Below, piece by piece: positions 11,901-19,784 of a stretch of DNA of 64,000 bases. The stretch's first letter is position 1; the number at the start of each line of letters is the position of its first letter. The notes beneath the pieces were generated by a model. That model searched no databases. It was not told the DNA's origin and saw only the letters and a list, made by a program, of their open reading frames with translations. Made by a program: the position numbers and the translations under genes. Origin of the DNA: Micrasema longulum (lineage: Eukaryota; Arthropoda; Insecta; Trichoptera; Brachycentridae); contig JAGVSM010003818.1 of NCBI GenBank assembly GCA_022494885.1, forward strand, positions 124,001 through 188,000, read 5' to 3'.

Positions 11901-11941
11901 CTTGAAAGCTTTTGAGAAAAAGATTTTTGCGCGGCCAACAT
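522..11941 (-). CDS. DOCK7: DOCK6/7/8-type guanine nucleotide exchange factor, 5' part (15 exons)
   Basis: Dedicator-of-cytokinesis proteins of the DOCK-C group load GTP on Rac/Cdc42 at membranes during cytoskeletal remodelling; the fly member is Zizimin-related (Zir). Fifteen exons join without a phase break (41, 76, 161, 217, 335, 280, 187, 197, 181, 155, 119, 157, 189, 104 and 169 nt = 856 codons). Landmarks shared with DOCK7: N-terminal SFSQKLS and AEVRRTI, then [59 protein letters not shown], and the DHR-1/C2 region from [14 protein letters not shown] through [12 protein letters not shown] to PGTKWIDNH (about residues 575-765). Family members are about 2,000 residues, so this is the first 40 percent; the DHR-2 exchange domain lies beyond the left edge. 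The start is the ATG at 11941, with an in-frame TAA 12 nt upstream. Identity as DOCK-C is firm; which of DOCK6/7/8 it equals is not meaningful in insects. Confidence 0.95.
775..878 (-). CDS. DOCK7: DOCK exon 14
   Basis: Acceptor tttaag just above 878 and donor gtaaat below 775. It encodes [17 protein letters not shown] then PPRIG and MEAELRN. It corresponds to the DPYLDKFFALVNALDE region of vertebrate DOCK7, just after DHR-1. It had no usable start codon, so it is seen only by splice logic and phase. Confidence 0.88.
1588..1776 (-). CDS. DOCK7: DOCK exon 13 (end of DHR-1 domain)
   Basis: Acceptor ttattccag, donor gtagat. The exon is in phase 0 at both ends. It encodes [19 protein letters not shown] and [18 protein letters not shown], the C-terminal strands of the DHR-1 domain that binds phosphoinositides in the family. 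Confidence 0.95.
2027..2183 (-). CDS. DOCK7: DOCK exon 12 (DHR-1 core)
   Basis: Acceptor attacag, donor gtaagt. It encodes [19 protein letters not shown] and [15 protein letters not shown], the most conserved part of the DOCK DHR-1 domain, and ends at VGYS, which joins WLPM of the next exon. Confidence 0.95.
2374..2492 (-). CDS. DOCK7: DOCK exon 11 (DHR-1)
   Basis: Acceptor ttttttcag and donor gtaagt. The frame lacks an early start codon so it is easy to miss: it encodes [20 protein letters not shown], then [23 protein letters not shown]7 has [23 protein letters not shown] at the same place. Confidence 0.95.
2573..2727 (-). CDS. DOCK7: DOCK exon 10 (start of DHR-1)
   Basis: Acceptor tatttcag and donor gtgtgt. 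It encodes [18 protein letters not shown] followed by RTGSARNIA, the first strands of the DHR-1 domain. Two nucleotides at its start complete a split codon from exon 9. Confidence 0.95.
2819..2999 (-). CDS. DOCK7: DOCK exon 9
   Basis: Acceptor gattatag, donor gtgaga. It encodes [20 protein letters not shown], then [12 protein letters not shown] and [12 protein letters not shown], matching the DOCK7 stretch that precedes DHR-1 ([17 protein letters not shown]). Confidence 0.95.
3000..4329. other. Intron between DOCK exons 8 and 9, right of exon 9
   Basis: AT-rich intron sequence with no exon, RNA gene or recognised repeat apart from the SINE that follows at 4330. The short open frames at 3499-3775 have no family resemblance. 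Confidence 0.5.
4330..4563 (-). repeat. tRNA-derived SINE, family B, near full length
   Basis: Minus-strand SINE. The head has A box tggtgtagtgg and B box gttcgattccc (seen on the plus strand as gggaatcgaac at about 4498). The body carries a word shared by all family B copies (cttcaggtgccact), and the 3' part resembles tggtgca.. near 4350. Closest relative is the copy at 18928-19190. It lies in a DOCK intron. Confidence 0.8.
4804..5000 (-). CDS. DOCK7: DOCK exon 8 (GC-rich, basic/Ser linker)
   Basis: Acceptor ttccag, donor gtcaga. The correct frame is neither of the two start-containing frames visible here. It encodes [34 protein letters not shown] and [15 protein letters not shown]. The last part matches DOCK7 TLTVTNFFKQ and joins ESDKLRDED in exon 9. 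The exon is strikingly GC-rich for this AT-rich locus; it encodes a disordered, probably phosphorylatable linker (two RR-x-S-like sites). Confidence 0.93.
5409..5715 (+). mobile_element. Non-LTR retrotransposon 3' tail remnant
   Basis: The plus-strand reading [20 protein letters not shown] followed by HNLLPESW resembles the last 60 residues of Jockey/CR1-like reverse transcriptase proteins, where a basic stretch is followed by G..x.N.LP. No RT core remains. It lies antisense within intron 7 of the DOCK gene. Confidence 0.5.
5908..5965. repeat. TG/TATG-rich microsatellite
   Basis: A run of atgt, tgtg and tata units (for example gtatgtatgtgtgtgtgta). Simple sequence inside a DOCK intron. Confidence 0.85.
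6568..6754 (-). CDS. DOCK7: DOCK exon 7
   Basis: Acceptor attttttcag, donor gtattt. It encodes [32 protein letters not shown], and an acidic/Ser linker [30 protein letters not shown] is a DOCK-C signature. GTG at 6742 is an internal Val codon, not a start. Confidence 0.95.
6930..7675 (+). pseudogene. Degenerate mariner transposase, SINE-interrupted
   Basis: Mariner-family (Tc1/mariner superfamily) cut-and-paste transposase remains. Left of the [24 protein letters not shown], then ITGEYFQTQ. Right of it: [34 protein letters not shown], and WEKVVASDG. The first catalytic Asp region and the helix-turn-helix are gone through an internal deletion between the ELEALF and [11 protein letters not shown] segments. 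The second catalytic Asp (HDNARPH in active enzymes) reads Asn. The third (APSDYH) reads Glu. Stops and shifts follow. Dead copy, antisense in DOCK intron 6. The 3' end near 7675 is approximate. Confidence 0.9.
7083..7270 (+). repeat. tRNA-derived SINE, family A, nearly complete
   Basis: The head has A box tggtgtagtgg and B box gagttcgatttcc, the body ends in cctggcctgttgtggtgca, and the tail is (AATA)n. It is inserted inside the mariner remnant: mariner coding continues on both sides (ALKDK-like before, ERLDKVI after). It is the best copy of family A; others are at 43225, 33305 and 29895. Confidence 0.9.
7845..8124 (-). CDS. DOCK7: DOCK exon 6
   Basis: Acceptor attctag, donor gtaagtg. It encodes [56 protein letters not shown] and [20 protein letters not shown], nearly colinear with DOCK7. 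This is the most conserved exon of the N-terminal half and the first one I used to identify the gene. Confidence 0.97.
8262..8495. repeat. Unclassified repeat G, copy 1
   Basis: It shares words and order with 17640-17860: ctcctcgagca then ctc....aactc.g, ggtgccaggatt, and cattacacaagag. There is no coding signal. It lies in DOCK intron 5. Confidence 0.55.
8805..8965 (+). repeat. Foldback repeat family E, short copy
   Basis: It begins caatattttgagtttgtcc, runs through gactggatttt and cctagggagt, then enters the inverted inner block ttaaccagccaacgaca. It shares this layout with 29437-29601. Inserted in DOCK intron 5. Confidence 0.7.
8981..9315 (-). CDS. DOCK7: DOCK exon 5 (Ser-rich linker)
   Basis: Acceptor acttccag, donor gtagtt. 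It encodes [55 protein letters not shown] and [23 protein letters not shown] and LLPNLLDR are DOCK7 landmarks. The exon is GC-rich with a Ser/Thr-rich region likely disordered. The open frame on the plus strand here is a shadow. Confidence 0.95.
10217..10433 (-). CDS. DOCK7: DOCK exon 4
   Basis: Acceptor aattttcag, donor gttagtg. It encodes [53 protein letters not shown] and SEELTLQ. It corresponds to the [22 protein letters not shown] region of DOCK7. It was readable only by assuming the splice sites. Confidence 0.93.
10781..10941 (-). CDS. DOCK7: DOCK exon 3
   Basis: Acceptor tcaatcag, donor gtaagt. It encodes [37 protein letters not shown] and [11 protein letters not shown]. It aligns with the [20 protein letters not shown].. 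PEE stretch of DOCK7. The exon starts with ATG by chance (phase 0); it is not the initiator, because exons 1 and 2 also match the family. Confidence 0.94.
11150..11285 (-). repeat. SINE family B body fragment
   Basis: Contains catcattccctcatctgcac, tggtgcataaagc, agtctcacgctttaggtgc and tataaaatatatcagtgta, the family B body order, without a tRNA head. It lies in DOCK intron 2. Confidence 0.65.
11619..11694 (-). CDS. DOCK7: DOCK exon 2
   Basis: Acceptor ccttgtag, donor gtaagt. Only one of three frames is open and in phase with exons 1 and 3. It encodes [20 protein letters not shown] then GCSSS, matching AAEVRKQISGQYSGS at the N terminus of DOCK7. Confidence 0.9.
11901..11941 (-). CDS. DOCK7: DOCK exon 1, coding part with initiator ATG
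   Basis: A 41-nt coding piece, [13 protein letters not shown], ending at donor gtaaag. DOCK7 starts MAERRAFAQKISRT, so both the motif and its distance from AEVR agree. An in-frame TAA lies 12 nt upstream of the ATG, which fixes the start. It is too short for ORF finding. The 5' UTR extends right of 11941; I could not fix the transcription start. Confidence 0.88.
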
Positions 11942-12444
11942 TTTAAAGTTACTTTAAATATATATTTAGCACAAAGAACATCGCGAATACGCAATAAAAC
12001 CTTATAAAACTACCGACAAATTAATCAGACATTTTCGCACATGAGTAATGTCAAAGAATTGTTTACTAGAATGAAGCTAGCTACAAATTGGGCAAATTGT
12101 TTACAACTTAGTTTAAAGGTTTTTATCATAGATGGCAGCACTAAAATCGGCTGCATTTCGTATGCTAATTCGATGATATCTTGTTAGAATCTTGTTAGTT
12201 TTCGTACCATAATTCCCCGGTTTCTAGGTGGATTCCCATGAGCATAAAGAAATACATTAAAAGCAGGATATTAATTTATAATTTATTTATATTTAATTTA
12301 TAAAAAAGTTTTTACATGTAGGTACCTTCACAAAACATTTTAAATAATATTTTTGGCAACACCTTATTTGAAGTCAAACATAATAATATATTATAAACAT
12401 ACAAATATACATATAAGCATAGAATTATAATTATATGCATAAAA
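11942..12444. promoter_or_regulatory. Presumed 5' UTR / promoter region of the DOCK gene
   Basis: It lies directly upstream of the initiator ATG on the minus strand. I see no clear TATA box, initiator or CpG-rich core. Placement is inferred only from gene position, and a non-coding first exon could lie further right. Confidence 0.3.
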
Positions 12445-12449
12445 GTATC

Positions 12450-12590
12450 ATCATCTTCTTTATTCACTAATGGCACACAAGACACTGAATTGGTAATCTG
12501 AACGCAGCATATCTCAATTAGGAAAGACGATAACTTTTACGCTTCAGATGCTATTCTAGGGATCATAAAATATTTCTGGGTAAAAACAAT
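12450..12590 (-). repeat. SINE family B body fragment
   Basis: It contains atcatcatcttctttattca, tggcacacaag, cttttacgcttcagatgc and agggatcataaaatatttc, the family B body order. No head is visible. Confidence 0.6.
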
Positions 12591-12604
12591 CCAAACTTAA
12601 TAAT

Positions 12605-12862
12605 AATCATGAGCATAATCAGGCCGTGTTGGTCCACTGCAGGACATAAGCCTCCCCCTGTCTTCTCCGCTTCTCCAATTTCTGCGCCGGTCTCATCCAT
12701 TGTCTACCGGCAAAGCCGGCAAACCTAATATCCCGACCAACTTATGAGTGGGCATCCTTGGGGCCCCGTATTTCTCGGTCTCCATTAGAAAACGCGCTTT
12801 GTCCATATATCATCAGACATTCGAGCGACATGGCCTGCCCATTTGCACTTCAACCAACCAAT
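12605..12862 (-). mobile_element. Non-LTR retrotransposon C-terminal remnant
   Basis: The minus strand reads WAGHVARMSDDIWTKRVF, then FAGRQWMRPAQ and GEAYVLQWTNTA with stops and shifts. This is the extreme C terminus found in insect RTE/CR1-like ORF2 proteins (K.WAGH.AR..D..W...., GEAYVQQWT). No RT core remains. Confidence 0.75.
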
Positions 12863-12869
12863 CCTTTGG

Positions 12870-13595
12870 TTGATTGGTTGAATAAATAATAATAATAATG
12901 ATTAAAATCAGGGACATTAAAATATGTAGGATATAGTACCATTTTTATAAATTTTCGGCCTGCGTGGTTTATTATTTTTACTATGGGATGGGGGGGTCAT
13001 GATTAGTTGTCGATAAATTTATCGATTATGCCAACTTGAATATAAAAAATGCTAGTCTTAAATTAATGATTTGATGAAGGTTTCTCAAATTAATTCAGTA
13101 CCTACCTACTTATATGAACAAATCCATTAAATGCAATTTACAATGTTTGCTTAGGTAGGCATAATTTACTAGGTACTGTAAAGATAATATTTATATAATG
13201 TGAATTTATTACATTTATTATTACATATGACGATGATAATCTTATTTAAAAACGGCCGAAAATTAAACATCGTGCGGGTAATGAACTGTATCTCAAGAAA
13301 CTAAACTAGGGCACTGGTTCATTGAGTAACATTTTTCTGCTAAAAACAATTTTGTACCTATTCTCTAATTATTGTATAATTATTATTGGTGCCGTTGTTA
13401 TAAATTCATTAATCACCTTTTATTTCACCAGTTGTTGGTGCTATACCTACTTCTCATTCACATGTTTTTTAACTTTCTTAAAGTAGGTGAGTAAATAAAG
13501 AAAAACATTACCTAACACATGCAACATGTTGTTATGTACGTCTGAGGGATTATTTTTTTATGCCAGCTGTGTTAAATATTCTAAAATAAAATTCA
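12870..13595. other. No gene recognised
   Basis: AT-rich unique-looking sequence between two LINE tails. A short sequence ggttgattggttgaa sits at the left junction. I see no coding, RNA or repeat signature. Confidence 0.4.
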
Positions 13596-13599
13596 TGTT

Positions 13600-13790
13600 T
13601 AGCATATTTTCCCAGGACAGGACATTTGAAGAGGCGAAATGATGGCAGGTGGACACGCAGAATAATTAAGTGGAGACCATGGGTAAACAAAAAAGGTGTT
13701 GGAAGGCTACAAAATGATGGGAAGACCACATTGACCACATCGACCACATGGGCCAGATCAACCACCTCTAACCTGGTAGATTATACCTAG
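13600..13790 (+). mobile_element. Non-LTR retrotransposon C-terminal remnant
   Basis: The plus strand reads GHLKRRNDGRWTRRII, then KWRPWVNKKGVGRLQ, the same C-terminal block as at 12605 but the opposite strand (the family pattern is GH..RR.DGRWT...L.WRP......GRP). Degenerate afterwards, with ccacattgac repeats. Confidence 0.7.
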
Positions 13791-13809
13791 GTTATTGTCA
13801 AAGCACTTG

Positions 13810-13940
13810 AGGATGGTCAGCAGATTGACGTTCGTTGACAAAGTAGATCATAAAATTCTCATATATTAATTACATGCCTTGGGAATAAGAGATCCATTAC
13901 TCTCATTTTTTAAATCGTATCTTAGTAAGATTTTGTTTCC
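13810..13940 (+). mobile_element. Reverse transcriptase fragment (motif A region)
   Basis: The plus strand reads VDKVDHKILI, then LHALGIRDPLLSFFKSYLS. This is the block after motif A in Jockey-like RTs (F.KAFD.V.H..L..KL...G). It is truncated where repeat family E begins. Confidence 0.65.
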
Positions 13941-13944
13941 ATAT

Positions 13945-14065
13945 TCGCTTTTCAAAAATGTTTTCCCTCTCTGTTGAAATAAATTTAAACATGAATAACT
14001 CCCTAGGGAGGAAATCCAGCCAGTCTGCAAGCATTTGGACATACTCAAACATTGTTAAAGCTGAT
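13945..14065 (-). repeat. Foldback repeat family E terminal module
   Basis: It contains ttttccctctctgttgaaat, aactccctagggagg, aatccagccagtctgcaagc and ggacatactcaaacattgtt. The same order, inverted, is at 30902-30990. Confidence 0.75.
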
Positions 14066-14089
14066 ATGCTTAAATCTATTTAAACGAAA

Positions 14090-14298
14090 GTTAGTTGTTG
14101 GCGCACTTTAAAACTTTTCCGAGACAAATCTAGTTCATTTTTGAACCCACTGAGACTACATATTGAGATCAGCTTATGTGGCAGCTTATTCCAACCATCA
14201 ACAACCCTTTTGCTCAGGAAATGCTTCCGTGGATTTAGATTGAATCTCGTTTTTTCAGCCTGAGACTGTGGCCTCGAAGACGCGCATCTTGTTTAAGC
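14090..14298 (-). mobile_element. Old non-LTR retrotransposon, C-terminal piece
   Basis: The minus strand reads MFKLKQDARLRGHSLRLKK, then FNLNPRKHFLSKRVVDGWN and KLPHKLISICSLSGFKNEL. This is the RT protein tail in which RVV..WN.LP is conserved. It is cut at about 14298 by the insertion of a second LINE; the upstream part resumes at 15612 and again at 16310. Confidence 0.85.
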
Positions 14299-15611
14299 TT
14301 GAACATTGAATCCAAATTTTAATATACTTACTTATAATCAACATGGCTTTCAGGAAAAAAAAGGAACCGGAACAGCCCTAGTGAATTTAATAAATTTTAT
14401 TCAAACCAACATGGATACTAGGATCCCAATCACGGGAGTAATCTTAGATTTTAAAAAAGCTTTCGATACGGTTCATGTTGAGACCATGATAAAAAAATTA
14501 AACGACATAGGAGTAAAATTTCAAGAAAGTAAACTATTAAAATCATACTTAGCAAATCGGAAGCAGTATACATATGTAAATGAAAAAAAAGCCTTTTGCA
14601 AACGCTAAATTTTGGAGTACCCCAAGGATCCATTTTGGGTCCAATATTATATATTTTATACATTAATGATTTGTCACTGTACAATTTCAAGGGAAAAATT
14701 ATTATGTATGCCGACGACATTGGACTATTCTATAAAAATCAAACAGACGTATTAACAAACAATGACATAAACAAAGACCTAACTATGTTGGCTAAATGGA
14801 GAAACACAAACTTACTTACACTTAATGAAAAAAAATGCAATATTATCCATTTTGAAACTAGAAAAAAATGTCATAAAGTAGATGCTTACATAAATAATGA
14901 ACGACTTACTGAAATTGAACATGTTAAATACTTAGGAATAACAATAGACAGACAATTAACATGGACAATTCATATCAACAATTTAATTAGCAAAGTGGCG
15001 ACATCGAGTCTTTTTTTGAAAATCAAAAATTTTATTCCAAAAACGGAAAAAATTCTAATGTATGAAGCCTATGTAAAAACTAAAATATGTTATACGCAAC
15101 TATTATGGGGAGCAGGATATCAAAATGACACAAACAGACTACAAAGACAACAAAATAAAATATTAAAGTTAGTATATGACCTTCCCATTTCTAACTGCAA
15201 CTAGAAAACTTTTTAAACAAACTAAACAATTAAATATAACTGAACTCTTTCAACTAGAATCATTAAAATTTATCCATAAATTAGCCACTAATGTAATTGT
15301 AGACGAAGAACTAAAACTAGTAAAAAAATGTAGTCAACATGGACATAATACGAGAATATCAGACAAATACCATACACAACTTTCTAAAACAAGACAAGGA
15401 CAATCAAGACTAATGAACCAGGGACTGAAATTATACAATAATCTACCAGACAAAACTAAACAAAAGACTCAGACAAACATTTCAAAAGATGTAAAAAATA
15501 TTATTTTGAACAACAGAGTATAAATGAAAAATGTACGAGTATATATTATTTTATGTAAAATGAATGTTATAATCCGTAAGGGTTTATAAATAAATTTTCA
15601 AATAAAAAAAT
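14299..15611 (+). pseudogene. 5'-truncated non-LTR retrotransposon reverse transcriptase
   Basis: The RT domain starts near YNQHGFQ, followed by motif A (DFKKAFDTVH), motif B (GVPQGSILGPILYILYINDL) and motif C (YADD at 14707-14718), then KYLGITIDRQLTW and the C-terminal tail up to 15523. Two frameshifts break it, near 14595 and near 15180. The endonuclease and ORF1 are missing, as expected from 5' truncation during target-primed reverse transcription. The 3' end is an A-rich tail with AATAAA-like words. It is inserted in the opposite sense into the older LINE; a shared aaattt at the two junctions may be the target duplication. Clade Jockey/CR1-like, not resolved further. Confidence 0.92.
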
Positions 15612-15817
15612 AAATAAATTTGGACAGCTATAGTGACTGTTGATTATCTTGTGTGTCTCTATCAGGTCACCCCTTTCTCGCCGTTCCTGCAGCGTTGTGA
15701 GACCGAGAGTGCCACATATGGAAGCCGGGTATAACTTTTTAGGGTCGGCGATAACTTTTTAGCTCGTCTTTGGACTCTTTCCAACAAGTTGATATCCTTA
15801 GTAAAATAGTGACCCCA
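15612..15817 (-). mobile_element. Old non-LTR retrotransposon, middle piece
   Basis: The minus strand reads HYFTKDINLLERVQRR, then LTTLQERRERGDLIETHKI and INSHYSC. In intact relatives this segment directly precedes FKLKQDARLRGH, which lies at 14298, on the other side of the inserted element. Confidence 0.85.
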
Positions 15818-16310
15818 TTATTATTATTATTATAGGTAACTTATCTAGCGCCATTTTTGTAATATAATACCTCAAGGGCGCTTTACATAGTGATTCTATT
15901 GATAGATAAACTTAATTGAAGCTTTTAAATTTGTAATTCAATTAAAACAATTTATTTTGTTATCACATGCTACGGATTTATTCAAATGATTTAGAGAACA
16001 AGTGGGTTTTAAGTTTTTTCCGAAACATCACTTCACTTTCACAGCGTCGCACCTCTGCTGGGAGAGCATTCCATGCAATAGGGCCTGCGACCGCAAATGC
16101 GCGTTCACTAAATTTAGTGCGCTGTTTACGTAGAGGTGTAAAAACTTTTCCTCTCGCCGTAGACGTAGCTGATCTAAGCATGAGACGCCTGTCAGCTAGT
16201 TCATCTGGAATGCATAGTTCCCTTAGATATTCCGGAGCAGAGTTGTGCAGTGATTTATACATAACAAAGTTTGTATTCAACCCTCTGTGAAAAACGTAGC
16301 CAGTGCAATT
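15818..16310 (-). mobile_element. L2-like LINE 3' end with (ATT)n tail
   Basis: The minus strand encodes LHWLRFSQRVEYKLCYVMYK, SLHNSAPEYLRELC, then FAVAGPIAWNALPAEVR and FRKKLKTHLF at its end. After the stop, the 3' UTR has aagcgcccttgaggtat and tggcgctagataa, then a (ATT)n tail at 15820-15838. That 3' layout is typical of the L2 clade. It is inserted into the same old LINE, whose RT thumb resumes just to the right. Confidence 0.88.
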
Positions 16311-16460
16311 CCTGAAACCCGTATTTGAAAGTAGGTCTGTTATAGGTTTTGTATATTTTTAGTAACATATTCGGTGTTATATATGAGAAGGCTTTTTTAT
16401 AAAGTAGATACTTTAATTGGATTTTTTTGTTATATTTAAAATGTGACATTCCCATTTTAA
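16311..16460 (-). mobile_element. Old non-LTR retrotransposon, upstream piece
   Basis: The minus strand reads YLLYKKAFSYITPN, then MLLKIYKTYNRPTFKYGFQ, the RT thumb block (LYK..VRP.LEYG) that precedes LERVQRR in such proteins. This supports one old element at 14090-16460 with two insertions. Confidence 0.65.
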
Positions 16461-16464
16461 ATCA

Positions 16465-16789
16465 TCTGTTATTGTTATTCCAATTTATTTCATTTCTTCT
16501 GGTAACACATTAAAAGTACAATTTCAAACCATTGGCATTGTACAATAAGTTTGAGACTCTTTTTTTCGCCTTATTGGTAAACTTGCGTATTTTTATCTCT
16601 ATTTAGCCATGAATTATTTTACGGATGAACACTGCAACGGCATATTTTATTTGTTGCTTTACTGTAAAAAAGCCAGCACTTCAGCACTCCTCAATCCCGA
16701 GTAGCGGCTAATTTAAAATATGCCATCAACGGATCCAGGACGGCGCGGAGAAAGTCTACAGGTATATTGAGGCATCCGCAGCATGTGTC
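16465..16789. other. No gene recognised
   Basis: Mixed sequence with ccaggacggcgcggagaaag near 16736, leading into repeat F. I recognise nothing else. Confidence 0.35.
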
Positions 16790-17639
16790 TAAGCCCGTGC
16801 CGCGATTATGAACGCTATCTTCATCTGTACATATCAAAATGGTACACTTAACAGAAGTTACAGAAGTACTATCTCTGTTTACCTCGGTATGTTCTACCGA
16901 CTTGTCATCTCGACGTCATATGATCGAATCCAACCAATGAATGACCCCGAAAATTTAGTCTGCGTTCCTTACTTCATTAAAATTTAAAATAGTTCTCATT
17001 TATATTTTAAATAGGCTTCTGTGATAAAAAAGTGCCCACTTCAAAGCGTTGAACATGATTTTTATATGAAATTTACCAATTACCAAGACGCTATACTTAA
17101 CGATCGTCTGTATTTATCTACAGAGCGATTACAAAGCCCGCTCATTTGACGTCTCGAAACGTACACCAAGGAAGATAGTAAAATAGATGGAAAAATTAAT
17201 AATTAAAGTTATTTTTTAGAGTGGCCACATTTAACACCTAGACGCTTTTATATGTTATTAGGGCAGAATCTAGCCATACATCTAGGCGTTAAGCGTTCGT
17301 TTTCAAATTTGACAGTTATGTCAGAATCCAATTCGACTTCAAAATTGACTTATTTCTCTCGCATATTTTTAATAGGCTTTTAAGAAAAAAGTGCCAATCT
17401 CAGAACGATAAAAAATTTAAGTAAATCGCAATTAACGGAAAAATTGCTCGGTGGAACAAATCTACTTTCACTTTTAATGCGTAGATATGCGTATCGAGAG
17501 GTACTAGACCCGTCAGTACAAACCGATCAGTACGGGATCAGTAGAGTATCTTCGTAATCGCTCGGGAGAATTTTTCTTCAATTATACCGTCATGGTGAAG
17601 GTATGACGTCCTTAGTTTTCCATCATAATCGCGGCCCAG
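16790..17639. repeat. Unclassified direct repeat F, copy 1
   Basis: It is colinear over about 0.85 kb with 23770-24890: ttatgaacgctatcttcatc, agttctcatttatattttaa, aagtgc(c/t)cacttcaaagc, gttcgttttc..., and ttttaatgcgtagata occur in the same order. There is no open frame. Possibly a non-autonomous element, class unknown. Confidence 0.75.
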
Positions 17640-17860
17640 GTACACCGCTGCACCCAAGACGCTCGTTATAGGAAGCTGCTGAGTCTATTCTCAAACTTCA
17701 ATGTTGGTTATAAAATCAAACCACTGCATACATAATATTCTCCTCGAGCACTTTCTCTCGAAACTCGGAAGTATATTGTTAAAGGTTTTGGTAAGGTGCC
17801 AGGATTTGAATCCATATACGAGTACATGCATTACACAAGAGCTAAACAATATTATGAGAT
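17640..17860. repeat. Unclassified repeat G, copy 2
   Basis: Words ctcctcgagcactttctctc, ggtgccaggatttgaatcc and gcattacacaagagct match 8262-8495 in the same order. It directly follows repeat F here, so F and G may be parts of one element. Confidence 0.55.
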
Positions 17861-17899
17861 TTATGACTCAGATCTCTACAAATTGAATACGATACAATG

Positions 17900-18285
17900 T
17901 CGTTGCAGAGAAGTTCTCATAATGTAGGATAATGTTTGTCAAATGTAGGCGTTGAATCAAATGCTTACAACTTACAAGAAAGCATCGACTCTAACTGCGC
18001 CAGCATTTGAGTAAAGTTGTAGGTCTTCCTTACCACCGTTCACAGAATGTGACTGGAGATTAGCGTGTTGGTAAAACGTGCTCAGTCAAGAGCACGGGCT
18101 CTTCGCCTGTTTAATTTCAGCACACAATTTTCACGACCGCCGGCTCACTGATTTTAATACGGTTTCCAAACATTTTGTTAGCACAATAAGGAAAATCAAT
18201 CCGTGTTCAATTTCATATTTGTAAATAAACATTTGTAAATAATACTCGTATAAGGCAAGAATATAAATATGTAATATTGATATGG
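17900..18285. other. No gene recognised
   Basis: No domain or RNA signature. A stretch near 18050-18120 (gtgactggagattagcgtgt) is of ordinary base composition but I do not recognise it. Confidence 0.35.
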
Positions 18286-18365
18286 ATATTTATATATGTG
18301 TATATATGTGTGTATGGATATGTATGTGTGCATGTGCGGGTATAGATATAGATATAAATAAAGAT
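18286..18365. repeat. TATG/GATA-type microsatellite
   Basis: Degenerate runs of atatgtgt, ggatatgtatg and agatataga units. The frame encoded on the minus strand (Ile/Tyr/Thr/His repeats) is an artefact of it. Confidence 0.8.
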
Positions 18366-18927
18366 ATGTAAAGAAATAATGCTATTTTTTAAAAAGGCTT
18401 TGTGCCTATTAATTATGTACACACTTCTGTTTAAAGTTTAGGTAATCCGGTTTTGTATTTATTTTTTATCTTATAATTGCGATATAATAAACTTTTTTTT
18501 TCATGTTTCTAAATATTATTCGAAAACATACATTACATGTACTTTTTTTTCGCTCCTTATATTTAAGTTTAGTAATTATTATTATACAACTATGTACCGT
18601 TTTTATATGTTTCCATGTAAAGGATCTTTACCGACAAACCATATTAATTGGCTCGGTGAGTCCTGTAAAAAAATAATAAAAATGTAATATTGCATGTAAA
18701 TAATAAATAAATGAAAAATAAAATAAAAAAAACATTTTTCTTGACACATGAACTCTTTTAAAACAATAAATTAAGAGATAAGGTACAGTAATAACAAAAA
18801 CAGTAAAAAAAATACAACGTTGAACAAAAATACTTGTTAAATAATACAAATACGTATTTATTGCAACAATATTTTGCCGTAAAGCGTTTCATATTTTTGG
18901 CAAATTAAATTTATTTTAGTGATTTTC

Positions 18928-19190
18928 ATCACCATCATCATTCCTTTTCCGCAAGTAATGGTGCATAGGGCAATGCATTGGTACACCAATCGCAACGTAT
19001 CTTGATTAGTTTTGTTACTTGAAGGTAAGGTGATAAGTCTTACGCTTCAGGTACCAGTTTAGGGACAATGACATATTATAATGTAAAAACGCCCTTTTAA
19101 ATAACACTTCATATCAAACATGTCGGGAATCGAACCCGATACCTCTTGCACGGTAGCCAAATGCGCTGACCATTACACTACGAGGCCGAC
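18928..19190 (-). repeat. tRNA-derived SINE, family B, near full length
   Basis: Minus-strand copy. The head (right end) has tagtgtaatggtcagcgc and B box gggttcgattcccg. The body has ttacgcttcaggtaccagtt, and the 3' end (left) reads as tggtgcatagggcaatgc on the plus strand. Best full-length family B copy with 4330-4563. Confidence 0.85.
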
Positions 19191-19199
19191 AAATTAGTT

Positions 19200-19643
19200 A
19201 TTTTACACGAACTAAATACATAGTTATGTAAATGATTAATTATAGAAAATCTTAAGATAAGTGCTTCAAATATCCTTCGATTTACACAGGCCTATTAGAT
19301 TTATTTGTTAGAATAAAAAAGTTTACAATCTATCATTTTTAATCCCATTTCAACGCATTTCGTACAATGTTAATATTTCAATAAAATAGATTCCTCTGGT
19401 ATACATAATATCTGTCAATGCTAAGTGAAACCTGTTTTAATGCAGACATTTTTTTATGCAGTAGTAAATGATTTACCAAATAAGACCAATAATAATGCAA
19501 ACCGACAGCTTGTAAATAGTAAATTAATAACATGCTTTCTTACAAAATTTATTATAAGAGAAGTTCTAGAATTATTATTATTTACTCAAATATTCAAATT
19601 TTCAGACCATTTCCTAAAAGTCGTAAATAACTTGTGCTGGAAA
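19200..19643. other. No gene recognised
   Basis: AT-rich sequence without a supportable gene. The open frame 19425-20003 runs through a SINE head and is not a gene. Confidence 0.4.
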
Positions 19644-19735
19644 AATGGGAATCTAATTGTGGAAGAGTGGGATTTGAACCTGGGACCTTTGGTCCGTGAG
19701 TCCACAATACTACCACGGGACCACAACCCGGTTCA
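19644..19735 (-). repeat. tRNA-derived SINE head, family C
   Basis: The minus strand starts with gggttgtggtcccgtggtag (A-box region) and has B box ggttcaaatccca. Related copies are at 38222-38396 and 59191-59362, which also keep part of the body. Confidence 0.7.
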
Positions 19736-19784
19736 TATAAACATATTATCATATTCAAGCAATTTCTTACAATGCTGCCTCCCC

